A DNA stretch of 48,084 nt, from the NCBI GenBank assembly GCA_964646605.1, contig CAZYEX010000094.1, forward strand, positions 1-48,084, written 5' to 3'. The DNA comes from SBAX01 sp964646605 (GTDB taxonomy: Bacteria; Planctomycetota; Phycisphaerae; UBA1845). Shown here piece after piece: positions 1-7,831 of this stretch. Positions within the stretch are counted from its first letter, which is position 1. Every line of letters begins with the position of its first letter. The translations under genes were made by a program, and so were the position numbers. The notes beneath the pieces are model-generated. The model was not told where the DNA came from. It worked only from the letters and a program-made list of their open reading frames with translations, and searched no databases.

Positions 1-349
1 GGCGGTTTCCGCAGGGGGTGAACGCGGGGAATCATCGTTGGGACGAGACTCAGTCATGGGATCGTCTCCGTCGGCTGGGAATTGGTTCCAGCCTCGCAGG
101 AATTATGCGTCGGGATGGCGGGCAGGGCAACCGTCATCGGGAAAGTGACAGGGCCTGTCGATTCTCCGAAGAGCGATGCATCGGGTGCCCCTGGCGGCTC
201 GTTCACGAGTGCAAGACCGCCGACCAACGCTCGGAAGCCCAACAATGGGAAGGCCCTGGCAACGCCCGGGCGCCTGGCGGAGATTGCCGCGGGCACGGTA
301 CCATCGCCGCGGCGCCGGTGGTTCTGCCGCGGGCGCGGGGAGCCTGGGA
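1..349. other. Unassigned stretch before the first gene
   Basis: I see no gene I can support here. Open frames run through it on both strands, but none has a recognisable motif or a good ribosome site, and they look like GC-rich chance frames. The frame of the downstream isomerase-like gene stays open back to about 176, but that extension is Arg/Gly/Pro-rich and unlike the rest of the protein. The stretch may hold the promoter of the next gene or the end of something outside the window. Confidence 0.4.
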
Positions 350-1144
350 TTGCAACCGCCGCGCATCGGACTGGACATCGACGACCTGCGTTTGCCCGCC
401 AAGGACGCCCTGCGCCGCGCCGCCGAGCTCCAGTTTTCGACGATCGAGGTTCCGACCTCACACGAGGAGCTAACGCCTAGAACCCTGTCCGCAAGCGGCA
501 GGCGACATTTCCGGCGCTTCGCCGAGAACCTCGGCTTGCGACTCGCGGCGGTTACGGCGGACTATTCGGGCTTGCGGCTCACCGATCCTCGGACCGTCGA
601 TGAGCGCGTGGCGCGAACATGTGAGGCCATGGACCTCGCCAAGGACGTGGGCGTGTCAATCGTCACCGCGTCCGTCGGCGCTTTGACCCACGCCGAGACG
701 GGAGAACCATCGGGAGCGGCGATGGACGCTCTGCGGCGCATCGGCGAATACGCGGATTCTCGTGGCGTCGTGTATGCGCTGCGACCGTCGTCCGACGGTC
801 TCGATCGACTCCAGCGGGTGTTCCAGGAATTACGCTGCCCCTCGCTGCGCCTCGGCGTGGACCCAGCGGCCCTGGTGATGTGCGGGGTGAGTGCGACGTC
901 CATCGTGGACGCGCTCACAGCGGAACTCGCCATCATGCACGTCCGCGACGCGACCGCAGGGCGGGAGGAACAACCGGGGCACGAGACGCCCCTCGGCGAA
1001 GGCGACACCGACTGGGCCGCGCTGTTTGCCGCCCTGAAGTCCGCCGATTACACCGGTCCGATGATCGTCCGCCGCTGCGACTCACAGCGACCCTCCGCCG
1101 ACCTTTCGCTCGCTCGGGAGCGACTATTGACCCTCATTCGCTAG
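350..1144 (+). CDS. Sugar phosphate isomerase/epimerase-like TIM-barrel protein
   Basis: The 264-residue product looks like the xylose isomerase-like TIM-barrel family, whose members isomerise or epimerise sugars or sugar phosphates using a divalent metal. Family-like features are the opening strand (RIGLDIDDL), a strand ending in TIEVP, the segment LRLGVDPAAL (usual place of a metal-binding Asp), IMHVRDA, and a late LGEGDTDWAALFAALKSADYTGPM resembling the family's GxGxxDW motif. I chose TTG at 350 because the protein resembles the family only from there and GGGGAG lies about seven bases upstream; an in-frame start near 176 would add a low-complexity tail. Several usual metal ligands are hard to place, so the substrate is unknown. 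It has no operon partner: an AT-rich gap of about 150 bp follows. Confidence 0.6.
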   Translation: MQPPRIGLDIDDLRLPAKDALRRAAELQFSTIEVPTSHEELTPRTLSASGRRHFRRFAENLGLRLAAVTADYSGLRLTDPRTVDERVARTCEAMDLAKDVGVSIVTASVGALTHAETGEPSGAAMDALRRIGEYADSRGVVYALRPSSDGLDRLQRVFQELRCPSLRLGVDPAALVMCGVSATSIVDALTAELAIMHVRDATAGREEQPGHETPLGEGDTDWAALFAALKSADYTGPMIVRRCDSQRPSADLSLARERLLTLIR

Positions 1145-1180
1145 CGAGCGGCTTTCCCTGGCGTCCGCATGTATTGAAGC

Positions 1181-1219
1181 TAAATGAATGTAATTTAATT
1201 AACAGTTTACATACATTTA
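1181..1219. repeat. AT-rich inverted repeat upstream of the SPFH gene
   Basis: Two 13-bp arms at 1181-1193 and 1207-1219 are reverse complements with one mismatch, separated by 13 bp. They read TAAATGAATGTAA and TTACATACATTTA. The segment is strikingly AT-rich in a GC-rich region and lies 77 bp before the SPFH start, so it could be an operator or part of the promoter. No convincing -35/-10 pair was found. Confidence 0.6.
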
Positions 1220-1278
1220 CAAGTTATTGCACTTGCGTTTGTGCTATCACGGTGGTATCATTTAGGAAACGTTCAGGC

Positions 1279-1286
1279 AAAGGAGG
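1279..1286 (+). promoter_or_regulatory. Strong ribosome binding site of the SPFH gene
   Basis: AAAGGAGG sits nine bases before the ATG at 1296. It is a near-perfect Shine-Dalgarno sequence and fixes the start of the SPFH gene. Confidence 0.8.
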
Positions 1287-1295
1287 CATTCTGGT

Positions 1296-2171
1296 ATGCA
1301 AACAGATGAGACTGAAGGGAGGGCGCTAAACGGGTGGGCGGCTGTGGGACTCTTGCTACTCGGCGGGGCGGGAGTGGCGCTGTGGTGGGTCATGATGCCC
1401 CACTCCCAGCCTAGCGCGGGGCACGTTGTCGGGGCGACGCTCGCGTCGCTGCTCTGGGGGTTCTTGGCGTGCGGCTACTTCACGCTGCAACCCAACGTAG
1501 CCGCTGTGCTGATCCTGTTCGGCAAATACACGGGTACCGTCAAGCATAGCGGGTTTCATTGGGCCAATCCGCTGCTGACCAAGAAGAAGGTCTCCTTGCG
1601 GGCCCACAACCTCAACGGCGAGACGATCAAGGTAAACGATCGACGCGGCAACCCCGTGGAGATCGCGGCCGTGGTGGTCTGGCGGGTGACCAACACCGCG
1701 CAAGCCGCCTTCGACGTCGAGGATTTCGCGGGCTTTGTCTCGGTGCAGAGCGAGTCGGCGCTGCGCCATTTGGCGAGCGCTTATGCGTATGACCCGATGG
1801 ACGACGGCGAGCTGTCCCTGCGTGGCAGCATGGACGAGGTGTCGCAGGCCCTGCTCCGCGAGCTGGGTGACCGGGTGTCGAAGGCCGGGGTGACGGTCGA
1901 TGAGGCGCGCCTCAGCCACCTGGCCTATGCTCCGGAGATCGCCGGGGCCATGCTTCAACGCCAGCAGGCCGAAGCCATCATCGCCGCCCGCACGCGGATC
2001 GTGGACGGCGCCGTCGGCATCGTCGAAATGGCACTCGAGAAACTCGAAAAGCACCAGACGATCAAGCTCGATGACGAGCGGAAGGCCACGATGGTGAACA
2101 ATCTGCTCGTGGTGCTGTGCGGCGACAAGGCGGTCCATCCGGTGATCAACGCGGGCACGCTCTACACCTAG
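1296..2171 (+). CDS. SPFH/band 7 domain membrane protein
   Basis: The 291-residue product has two hydrophobic segments (about 13-33 and 43-63) followed by an SPFH (stomatin/prohibitin/flotillin) domain from about 64 to 240. Visible family features are LQPNVAAVLILFGKYTGTV, the strand NLNGETIKVNDRRGNPVEIAAVVVWRV, and a helical stretch with LSHLAYAPEIAGAMLQRQQAEAI before a short C-terminal region. SPFH proteins oligomerise on membranes and organise microdomains or regulate membrane proteases; the partner here is unknown. Sixteen bases downstream is a small ribbon-helix-helix protein, and the pair probably forms one operon. I recall the same SPFH plus Arc-like arrangement in other bacteria, so the coupling is probably functional. 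An AT-rich dyad at 1181-1219 may control it. Confidence 0.85.
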   Translation: MQTDETEGRALNGWAAVGLLLLGGAGVALWWVMMPHSQPSAGHVVGATLASLLWGFLACGYFTLQPNVAAVLILFGKYTGTVKHSGFHWANPLLTKKKVSLRAHNLNGETIKVNDRRGNPVEIAAVVVWRVTNTAQAAFDVEDFAGFVSVQSESALRHLASAYAYDPMDDGELSLRGSMDEVSQALLRELGDRVSKAGVTVDEARLSHLAYAPEIAGAMLQRQQAEAIIAARTRIVDGAVGIVEMALEKLEKHQTIKLDDERKATMVNNLLVVLCGDKAVHPVINAGTLYT

Positions 2172-2187
2172 GCGTGGCGGGGGGGCC

Positions 2188-2376
2188 ATGGCCGAGCGAA
2201 AGCCATATCTTCTGCGGGTCCCCGTGGACCTGCTCGACGAACTCGCCCGTTGGGCCAAGGACGATCTGCGCAGTCTCAACGCCCAGATCGAGTACGTCCT
2301 GCGCGAGGCCGTACGGCGCCGCCGCGGTCTCACGGATCAACCGCCCGGTCAAGCCGAGGAGCCGCCGCCGGCGTGA
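2188..2376 (+). CDS. Small Arc-like ribbon-helix-helix protein
   Basis: A 62-residue protein beginning MAERKPYLLRVPVDLLDEL. The strand YLLRVP followed by two helices (DLLDELARWAKDDLRSLNAQIEYVLREAVRRRR) is the Arc/MetJ ribbon-helix-helix pattern; the strand would contact DNA and the protein would act as a dimer. It closely resembles annotated 'Arc family DNA-binding protein' entries found next to SPFH genes. A G-rich stretch just before the ATG could serve as ribosome site. It follows the SPFH gene in the same direction, and its last 28 bases overlap the 3' end of the convergent acyltransferase gene. It may bind the AT-rich dyad upstream of the SPFH gene, which is inference. No toxin-like partner is visible, so I do not call it an antitoxin. 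Confidence 0.75.
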   Translation: MAERKPYLLRVPVDLLDELARWAKDDLRSLNAQIEYVLREAVRRRRGLTDQPPGQAEEPPPA

Positions 2377-3338
2377 GTCACGGACGACGGACTTCGGGCG
2401 GAACGCGATGATCCCGGCTGCGATTTCCACCGACGGTGGATCCAGAGGTACTGCTCGGGCGTTTCGCGGACGAAGGACTCGATGGCCGAGGTGTACGCTT
2501 GCGTGATCCAAGTCAGCGGGTCTTCCTGCGGCTCCCATTCGCTCGGATGGATGATGCGCTGCACGCCGATCTCGTACTGGGCCCCAGATCCGCGGCGCCG
2601 CGCGTATCCGACGACGATAGGCGCCCCCGTGGCCATGGCGAGCAGACCGATGGATTTGTACGTCGAAGCCGGTTGACCGAAGAAGTCCACGAACAGACCC
2701 TTGCGTCCCGCGTCCTGGTCGCCGATGAAACCGAGCAAAGCACCGCCGCGAAGCAACTCCTCCGCTTGCTGCGTCGCACCTTTCTTGTCCAGAAGGGTGA
2801 GGCCGTGCGTCCGCCGACTCTCGACGATGAAGCGGTTGAGGTAGACGTTGTCCAACGGTCTCATCACGGCCGCCATGCAAAAACCCAGACAGGCGAGCAA
2901 GTGCCCGATCAGCTCGAATGACCCGAAATGCCCGGTGACGAGGATCACCCCACGACCTTCGAGGAACAGGCCGAGGGCTTGGTCGAAGTTGCGGAGGCGG
3001 ATGTAACGGCGCCAGGTAAAGCGGTTGACGAGCCGCGGCAGGCAGATCGCCTCGACCGCGAACATGGTCACGCTTTGCAGGCACTCGTCGGCCAGACGCG
3101 ACAGGCGGCTCGGGGGATGCACGCCCTCGAACGCCATGCACAGATGAGCCAGGGCACGCTGCCGGTGTCGCGGCAGAACGATCGACCACACTTTCGCCAG
3201 AATGCGGGCCGTGCGAAGGTTCCAATCCAGCGGGAAAACCTGCATCACCGCGAACGCCGCGCGAACAGCGACGTACGAAAGCCAGGGGATAGGCCCGCCG
3301 CCTTTGGAAAACGAACTCTGGTTCTTCTTGCTCATCAT
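2349..3338 (-). CDS. Lysophospholipid / lipid A-type acyltransferase (LpxL/HtrB-like)
   Basis: The 329-residue product matches the LpxL/LpxM (HtrB) family, inner-membrane enzymes that transfer a secondary acyl chain to a lipid A precursor. The catalytic HX4E motif is visible as H137-FGSF-E142 within LVTGHFGSFELIG. Further family blocks are GVILVTG, the segment LFVDFFGQPASTYKSIGLLAMATGAPIV, and the C-terminal EQYLWIHRRWK. An N-terminal hydrophobic segment (about 18-38) would anchor it. I chose the ATG pair at 3338/3335 because the family begins there, although the frame is open upstream. It is divergent from queA across a 97-bp gap that contains AATTGCC repeats. Together with the LPS-kinase-like gene at 28.0 kb it suggests the host makes lipid A. 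The acyl donor and exact substrate are not predictable. Confidence 0.85.
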   Translation of the reverse strand: MMSKKNQSSFSKGGGPIPWLSYVAVRAAFAVMQVFPLDWNLRTARILAKVWSIVLPRHRQRALAHLCMAFEGVHPPSRLSRLADECLQSVTMFAVEAICLPRLVNRFTWRRYIRLRNFDQALGLFLEGRGVILVTGHFGSFELIGHLLACLGFCMAAVMRPLDNVYLNRFIVESRRTHGLTLLDKKGATQQAEELLRGGALLGFIGDQDAGRKGLFVDFFGQPASTYKSIGLLAMATGAPIVVGYARRRGSGAQYEIGVQRIIHPSEWEPQEDPLTWITQAYTSAIESFVRETPEQYLWIHRRWKSQPGSSRSARSPSSVTHAGGGSSA

Positions 3339-3363
3339 CGATGCCTCGAACGCGCGTATTGTC

Positions 3364-3391
3364 GATTGCCAACTGCCAATTGCCAATTGCC
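3364..3391. repeat. Heptamer tandem repeat, AATTGCC type (4 units)
   Basis: Four consecutive 7-bp units read GATTGCC, AACTGCC, AATTGCC, AATTGCC. They fill part of the gap between the divergent acyltransferase and queA genes. Similar heptamer tracts with other unit sequences occur at 9153, 11611 and 11702. Confidence 0.85.
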
Positions 3392-3435
3392 GGGCAGCGG
3401 GCTTGACCGGGCGGTCGGCGGGCGACATACCAGCG

Positions 3436-4566
3436 ATGATGACTTCGCCGTCCTTTGACCGCAGTTCGGCTTCTTTTCCAGTAAGCGAGCTGGAGTACGA
3501 CTTGCCGGAGCGGTTGATCGCGCAGTCGCCGCCGGACCGACGTGAGGACGCCAGGCTCTTGGTGGTCGACCGCTCGACGGACGGACTGAGCGATCGCGGC
3601 ATCGTGGACCTGCCGGGTCTTCTGCGAGGCGGCGATCTGTTGGTGCTCAACGACACCAAGGTGCTTCCGGCCCGGTTCACGGTTCGTCGCAAAACGGGCG
3701 GCATGGTCGGCGGGTTGTTCCTCGAGGAGGAACAACGTGGTGTCTGGATCGTTCTGTTCGAAAAATCGGGCCGGCTTCGTACAGGTGAGACGCTTGGGGC
3801 GAGCGGCGCCGCAGGCACGATTCCGATCCACCTACTCTCCCGCATGGAGGAGGGCCGTTGGCGGGTTCGTGTGGATGCGGAGGGCACGGCCGCGGAGGTG
3901 TTGGAGGGTCTCGGACAGACACCGTTGCCGCCGTACATCAAGCGTCGTGCGGCCGAACGCTCGACGGACGAAGTGGACCGGGAACGGTACCAGACGGTCT
4001 ACGCTCGCAGTTCCGGCGCCGTTGCGGCGCCGACGGCGGGGTTGCACTTTACTCCTCGCCTTCTGGAATCGTTACGGGAGTCGGGCGTGGAGACGGCGTT
4101 TGTCACGTTGCACGTAGGCCCGGGCACTTTCAGGCCGGTCAGTGTGGACGATCTTTCGCGACACGTCATGCACTCGGAGTGGTTCAATTTTCCCGGCGAA
4201 ACCGCGGACGCCGTGAACGCATGCCGCCGACGGGGGGGACTCGTCGTGGCGGTCGGGACCACGACGGTCCGCGTCTTGGAGACCGTCGCGGCGGCATGCC
4301 CATCGACTCCCGCGCCCGCGAGCCAGGCCGAAGGCCACGGCGTTGGCCTGACGCCCATGCGCGGCGAAACCCGATTGTTGGTCTACCCTCCCTTTGAGTT
4401 CCGCGTCGTCGATGCCCTGCTCACCAACTTCCATCTCTCGCGGAGTACGTTGTTAGCGCTGGTCATGGCTTTCGCGGGGATGGAACGGACGCGACGCGCG
4501 TATGCCCACGCGATCGAACGGCACTATCGCTTCTACAGCTACGGCGATGCGATGTTGATCGCGTGA
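3436..4566 (+). CDS. queA: S-adenosylmethionine:tRNA ribosyltransferase-isomerase QueA
   Basis: The 376-residue product is QueA, which transfers and isomerises the ribosyl moiety of S-adenosylmethionine onto 7-aminomethyl-7-deazaguanine at tRNA position 34, giving epoxyqueuosine. Recognisable blocks run in order: YDLPERLIAQSP, DLLVLNDTKVLPARF, LPPYIKR, RYQTVYA, the highly conserved SGAVAAPTAGLHFT, VTLHVGPGTF, and near the end LLTNFHLSRSTLLALVMAFAG with YRFYSYGDAMLI. Length fits the family. A start codon pair lies at 3436/3439; I kept 3436. The segment PSTPAPASQAEGHGVG is an insertion-like, low-complexity stretch before the conserved C-terminal part. No other queuosine gene is nearby. Confidence 0.95.
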   Translation: MMTSPSFDRSSASFPVSELEYDLPERLIAQSPPDRREDARLLVVDRSTDGLSDRGIVDLPGLLRGGDLLVLNDTKVLPARFTVRRKTGGMVGGLFLEEEQRGVWIVLFEKSGRLRTGETLGASGAAGTIPIHLLSRMEEGRWRVRVDAEGTAAEVLEGLGQTPLPPYIKRRAAERSTDEVDRERYQTVYARSSGAVAAPTAGLHFTPRLLESLRESGVETAFVTLHVGPGTFRPVSVDDLSRHVMHSEWFNFPGETADAVNACRRRGGLVVAVGTTTVRVLETVAAACPSTPAPASQAEGHGVGLTPMRGETRLLVYPPFEFRVVDALLTNFHLSRSTLLALVMAFAGMERTRRAYAHAIERHYRFYSYGDAMLIA

Positions 4567-4598
4567 ACTGGGTCGCCGATCCGGTTCCCGATTCGCCA

Positions 4599-6563
4599 CT
4601 ACCGCCTAGGAAAACTGAAAGCGTTCTGGAACGCCCGCCAATCCCGGAAATCGACGTCCTCATCTCGATCGGAGTCGAAGTTCTCGCAGTCGCGCCGAAG
4701 CGGGGCATCCGGGTCGGTCATGCAACTTAGGAACGCGCGGTGATCCACGTGATCGACGTCGCCGTCGTGCAGGTCATCGAAGTTGCAATTCGTCCAGGAG
4801 TCCAGGGCGGCGCGAATCTCATCGCGGAGGATTTCGTCCATGGCCGTGCTCGCGGCGTTCGAGGCCATGTCGTTGTCGGTCGCGTTGTTCACGAATGTCC
4901 CGTGGACGTACTCTTCCATGAACAGCTCGCCGCAGCCGGACTTGAAGGGCATGCGGATCCAACCACCGCGGGTCTGGTGGTAGATGCAATCCGGGAAGCA
5001 CAGGCCGTAACTGCCGCCTTTGCCCGCCTGATAAACGAGAGCGCGGAACGCCTCGCGCGGGGCGGCGTCGATGCCCAGGCGGTTTGCCTCCTGGGTGATG
5101 ATGTCGCTGACCCCGCCGAACAGGCCGTCGCTCATCAATTCGTAGAAGGTGTCCCTTAGATCGAAGTGGATACCGAAGAGATCAAAGCTCAACAGTCCGT
5201 CGGCGACGGCTTCGTAGAGCTTGCCGGCGTCGACGAGGGTAAGCTGGTTCGGCTGTTCGTGGGCCCCGTCGGCACCGGTGGCGCAGCCGATCCGGTGTTG
5301 GAGGAGCGTGTTGGTCATTCCCAGGCTCTGCGCAGTGGCGTTGATGTTGTCCTCTCCGAAGTACGTGCGGATCGCCTGGGTCCGGGGATTGTGCGATTGC
5401 TCCATCATCTGTTGCAGGCAATCTTGGAGCTCGATCATGAACTGACCGGTGTCAACGGGGCAGGAGGTCGAGACACCCCCAAAGGTGGGAATCAGATCCG
5501 TCAGCTCGATTTCGTCGTCGCGGACCTGGGTCATGGCGTGCGTATGGTGCAGGACCTTGATCATGCTGGCGGGCTCGAAGACGGTGTCGGCATTCAAATA
5601 GGCGAGCACCGGGCCGTCCACCTGCTTCAGATAGCAACCGGAGAACCCGTCCGTCCCGTCGCGGAGAATGTCGCCGATGCGCGTGGTGAGGGCGTTCGAG
5701 TTGTTGACCATGACCACCGCGAAACGCGTGCCCGTAGGGGTAGAATAACGCTCGAGGTCAATCAACCGGGCGCCGTTCTGATTGATGGCCTCGCCCACGA
5801 AGGTGTCGTTCGCGCCATAGTACCACCACCAGTGCTCCCCTTGGCTGCTCACCATGATGCAATCGTAGGTCGGGGTGGCGTCGATGATATGCGGCTCCAG
5901 GTCGGTCAATCGGGCGTTGTTCTCGCCGAGCTTGGTGTTGATGAAGTCGGCAGAGACGTTGAAATACCACCACCACCCCTGGGCCTGGGCCCCGACGTTC
6001 TGGACCATCACGGCGTTGTAGTATCTTGTGCCGCCCAGAACGTAGGTGTCCAAGTCGATGATGCGGGCGTTATTGGCCGCGATGAAAGCGTCGAGAAATG
6101 CCGTGGACACGTTGTAGTACCACCACCAGCCGGCGGCGTCCTCGCCCGAGTTGTGGATCATGACCACGGCGAACCGTTGGATTCCGCCCACTTCGTAGGA
6201 TTCGAGGTCGATGAGTCGAGCGCCGAGGGCATTGATGGCGTTGCTCACGAAAGCTGCGTCCACGCCGTAATACCACCACCAGCCCTTGGCATAGGCGCCC
6301 GAATTCTCCCCGAAAACGGCGTTGAAGCGCAGCGGATCGGGATTGGCGATCTCCAGGTCCGTGATGCGGAACCCCGCGTTGATGCGTTCGTCGACTTGTG
6401 CCGCGGTGACGTTGTAGAGCCACCACCATCCGGTCGGGATGGTCTGATCCTGGTCGGACTGTCCGCGTACGGCGGGAGCGGACCACGTGAGTACCAGGGT
6501 AGCGATAGCGCTGCCCAAGACCACGGAACTGGACGGACGTTTCCACGACTGTGTTCTCGACAT
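4599..6563 (-). CDS. Secreted class A-like serine hydrolase with five GWWW repeats and dockerin-like tail
   Basis: The 654-residue product has a signal peptide (about 1-35, ending VRGQS). Five repeats of about 50 residues follow, each opening with WWW[YL][YF] (tryptophan triplets near 46, 95, 146, 197 and 245) and containing NARLIDLE-like and FAVVMVxN-like strands. I believe these match Pfam bacterial tandem repeat domain 1. From about 295 there is a beta-lactamase/transpeptidase-type serine hydrolase: SMIK at 333-336 (SxxK), SHN at 390-392 (SxN position), and KGG at 515-517 or KSG at 541-543 (KTG position). The tail (597-650) carries two Asp-rich EF-hand-like segments, as in dockerins. It could act on peptidoglycan or be an esterase or lactamase. 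It is convergent with queA (32-bp gap), and no operon partner is visible. Confidence 0.8.
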   Translation of the reverse strand: MSRTQSWKRPSSSVVLGSAIATLVLTWSAPAVRGQSDQDQTIPTGWWWLYNVTAAQVDERINAGFRITDLEIANPDPLRFNAVFGENSGAYAKGWWWYYGVDAAFVSNAINALGARLIDLESYEVGGIQRFAVVMIHNSGEDAAGWWWYYNVSTAFLDAFIAANNARIIDLDTYVLGGTRYYNAVMVQNVGAQAQGWWWYFNVSADFINTKLGENNARLTDLEPHIIDATPTYDCIMVSSQGEHWWWYYGANDTFVGEAINQNGARLIDLERYSTPTGTRFAVVMVNNSNALTTRIGDILRDGTDGFSGCYLKQVDGPVLAYLNADTVFEPASMIKVLHHTHAMTQVRDDEIELTDLIPTFGGVSTSCPVDTGQFMIELQDCLQQMMEQSHNPRTQAIRTYFGEDNINATAQSLGMTNTLLQHRIGCATGADGAHEQPNQLTLVDAGKLYEAVADGLLSFDLFGIHFDLRDTFYELMSDGLFGGVSDIITQEANRLGIDAAPREAFRALVYQAGKGGSYGLCFPDCIYHQTRGGWIRMPFKSGCGELFMEEYVHGTFVNNATDNDMASNAASTAMDEILRDEIRAALDSWTNCNFDDLHDGDVDHVDHRAFLSCMTDPDAPLRRDCENFDSDRDEDVDFRDWRAFQNAFSFPRR

Positions 6564-6805
6564 GGACTATGCTCCTTCCCAACGCACGATCGAAAGTACT
6601 CCCCCGGCGGGGACCAGTCTACCTCAGTAGGGGGCTCCATGCAAGCACTTTATGGTCATTTTTCGCCTCCTTTTTCCGCGCTCGGGGCCTCGTGTGAACG
6701 TAACTGCGGTCATGATCCAACCCGCATATTACCGGCGGATGCCCAACGGTCGGCGATTTCCCGAGGAGTGCGGGGGGGACGACCGACTCCGCCCGGGCCG
6801 TGCGT

Positions 6806-6834
6806 TTGCAACAATCGGTACCGAGCGGTATATC
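6806..6834 (+). promoter_or_regulatory. Candidate promoter of thyX
   Basis: TTGCAA at 6806-6811 and TATATC at 6829-6834 are separated by exactly 17 bp. Transcription would begin near 6841, leaving a leader of only about 13 nt that contains the GGGAAGG ribosome site. Confidence 0.45.
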
Positions 6835-6853
6835 CCCATCGGGAAGGCTTGTA

Positions 6854-7630
6854 ATGAAGATCATCCGCCGACCATCCGTGTACCTCGTCGGTCGCCAGGC
6901 GCTCGACGAGAGCGAGTTGAAGCGTTTCCTCGCCGACCATGAGGTCGTCGGCTGGGGCACGGATTCGGCCCGCGCCGCAGAAGTCCTCCCCGAAGTCGCA
7001 GGCCGGCTGTGTTACATGAGCTTCGCCAAACCGCGGCCGGGCGGGAACGAGGCGTACCTCGGGCACATCAAAGAGGTCGGGCACGGCAGCGTCTTGGAAC
7101 ACTCCGTGTGGAACTTCATCATTACCGGCGTATCTCGCTCCTTCACCCACGAGCTGGTCCGACACCGGGCCGGGTTCGGATACTCCCAGCTTTCCCAACG
7201 CTACGTGGACGAATCCGTCGCCGATTTCGTCGAGCCCGGTTGCATCGCCGATGACCCCGACTTGCACCGCCTGTGGCTCGCCGCCGTCGAGAGCGCCCAG
7301 CGGGCCTACGTCCAACTCGTCGAAGGACTTCAAGCGAAGTTCGCCTCCGTCGAGGACAAGACCCTTCGGCGCAAGCTCGCCCGGCAGGCGGCTCGATCGG
7401 TGTTGCCCAACGCCACGGAGACCAAGATTTTCGTCACCGCCAACGCCCGCGCCTGGCGGCATTTCATCGAACTGCGCTGCAACGAACATGCCGAAACCGA
7501 AATCCGCGAAGTGGCCGCGATGATCCTCGAAATCCTGCAACGCGAGGCGCCGCATCTCTTCGGCGATTACGAACTCGTCTCCTTGCCCGACGGGACCCGC
7601 GCCGCTCGTACGGCCTTTCGCAAAGTCTAA
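6854..7630 (+). CDS. thyX: Flavin-dependent thymidylate synthase ThyX
   Basis: The 258-residue product is ThyX, which methylates dUMP to dTMP using methylenetetrahydrofolate, FAD and NADPH. The signature lies around 103-117: VRHRAGFGYSQLSQRYVDE, where RHR is followed by eight residues and then Ser114, one more than in the textbook RHRX7S form. Other family features are EVGHGSVLEHSVWNFIITGVSRSF (about 74-97), the segment RSVLPNATETKIFVTANARAW, and HFIELRCNEHAETEIRE. The start at 6854 is supported by GGGAAGG at 6841-6847 and by the family N-terminus; an in-frame GTG at 6800 would lie upstream of the ribosome site. A promoter with ideal spacing sits just upstream. No thyA is seen here. Confidence 0.95.
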   Translation: MKIIRRPSVYLVGRQALDESELKRFLADHEVVGWGTDSARAAEVLPEVAGRLCYMSFAKPRPGGNEAYLGHIKEVGHGSVLEHSVWNFIITGVSRSFTHELVRHRAGFGYSQLSQRYVDESVADFVEPGCIADDPDLHRLWLAAVESAQRAYVQLVEGLQAKFASVEDKTLRRKLARQAARSVLPNATETKIFVTANARAWRHFIELRCNEHAETEIREVAAMILEILQREAPHLFGDYELVSLPDGTRAARTAFRKV

Positions 7631-7639
7631 GCGGTGCAT

Positions 7640-7660
7640 GACCGGGCATCGCCCCCGGTC
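7640..7660 (+). other. Stem-loop after thyX
   Basis: GACCGGG (7640-7646) and CCCGGTC (7654-7660) form a 7-bp stem with a 7-nt loop, starting ten bases after the thyX stop. No T-run follows, so a classical intrinsic terminator is not shown. It may still end or stabilise the thyX transcript. Confidence 0.4.
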
Positions 7661-7719
7661 CCATAAGGCGTTGCACCGGCTGTCTCTCCACCGCGCGATC
7701 GGTTACAATCCGTGACGGG

Positions 7720-7737
7720 CGGTCGGCTTGCCGACCG
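7720..7737. repeat. GC-rich palindrome CGGTCGGC/GCCGACCG
   Basis: Two 8-bp arms are separated only by TT, in the gap between thyX and the aminotransferase gene. It is a compact cruciform-type palindrome with a CTTG core that recalls the CTTGT loop of the REP-like elements, but it lacks their GTAG head. I count it as possibly related only. Confidence 0.5.
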
Positions 7738-7831
7738 TATGGTGAGAATGCCGCGAACGGATCGGCCCGTGGCAATGTTCATGAAACTGAGCGCAAAACT
7801 CGTTTCCGCCGTGCGGGGAGGTTGACTTCGG

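Noticed and set aside
2188..2376. Toxin-antitoxin module from the ribbon-helix-helix protein
   Set aside because: The neighbour is an SPFH membrane protein, not a toxin, and the pair is known as an SPFH/Arc arrangement.
2146..3831. Long minus-strand frame overlapping the acyltransferase gene
   Set aside because: It is another frame of the same strand with no recognisable domain; the acyltransferase frame has the HX4E motif.
5166..6854. Long plus-strand open frame over the serine hydrolase gene
   Set aside because: It is the antisense of the GWWW-repeat protein, lacks a signal or motif, and its V/H/D-rich text reflects codon structure of the real gene.
7640..7737. Intrinsic terminators after thyX
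   Set aside because: Stems are present but no T-run follows either of them, so termination is not supported by sequence alone.
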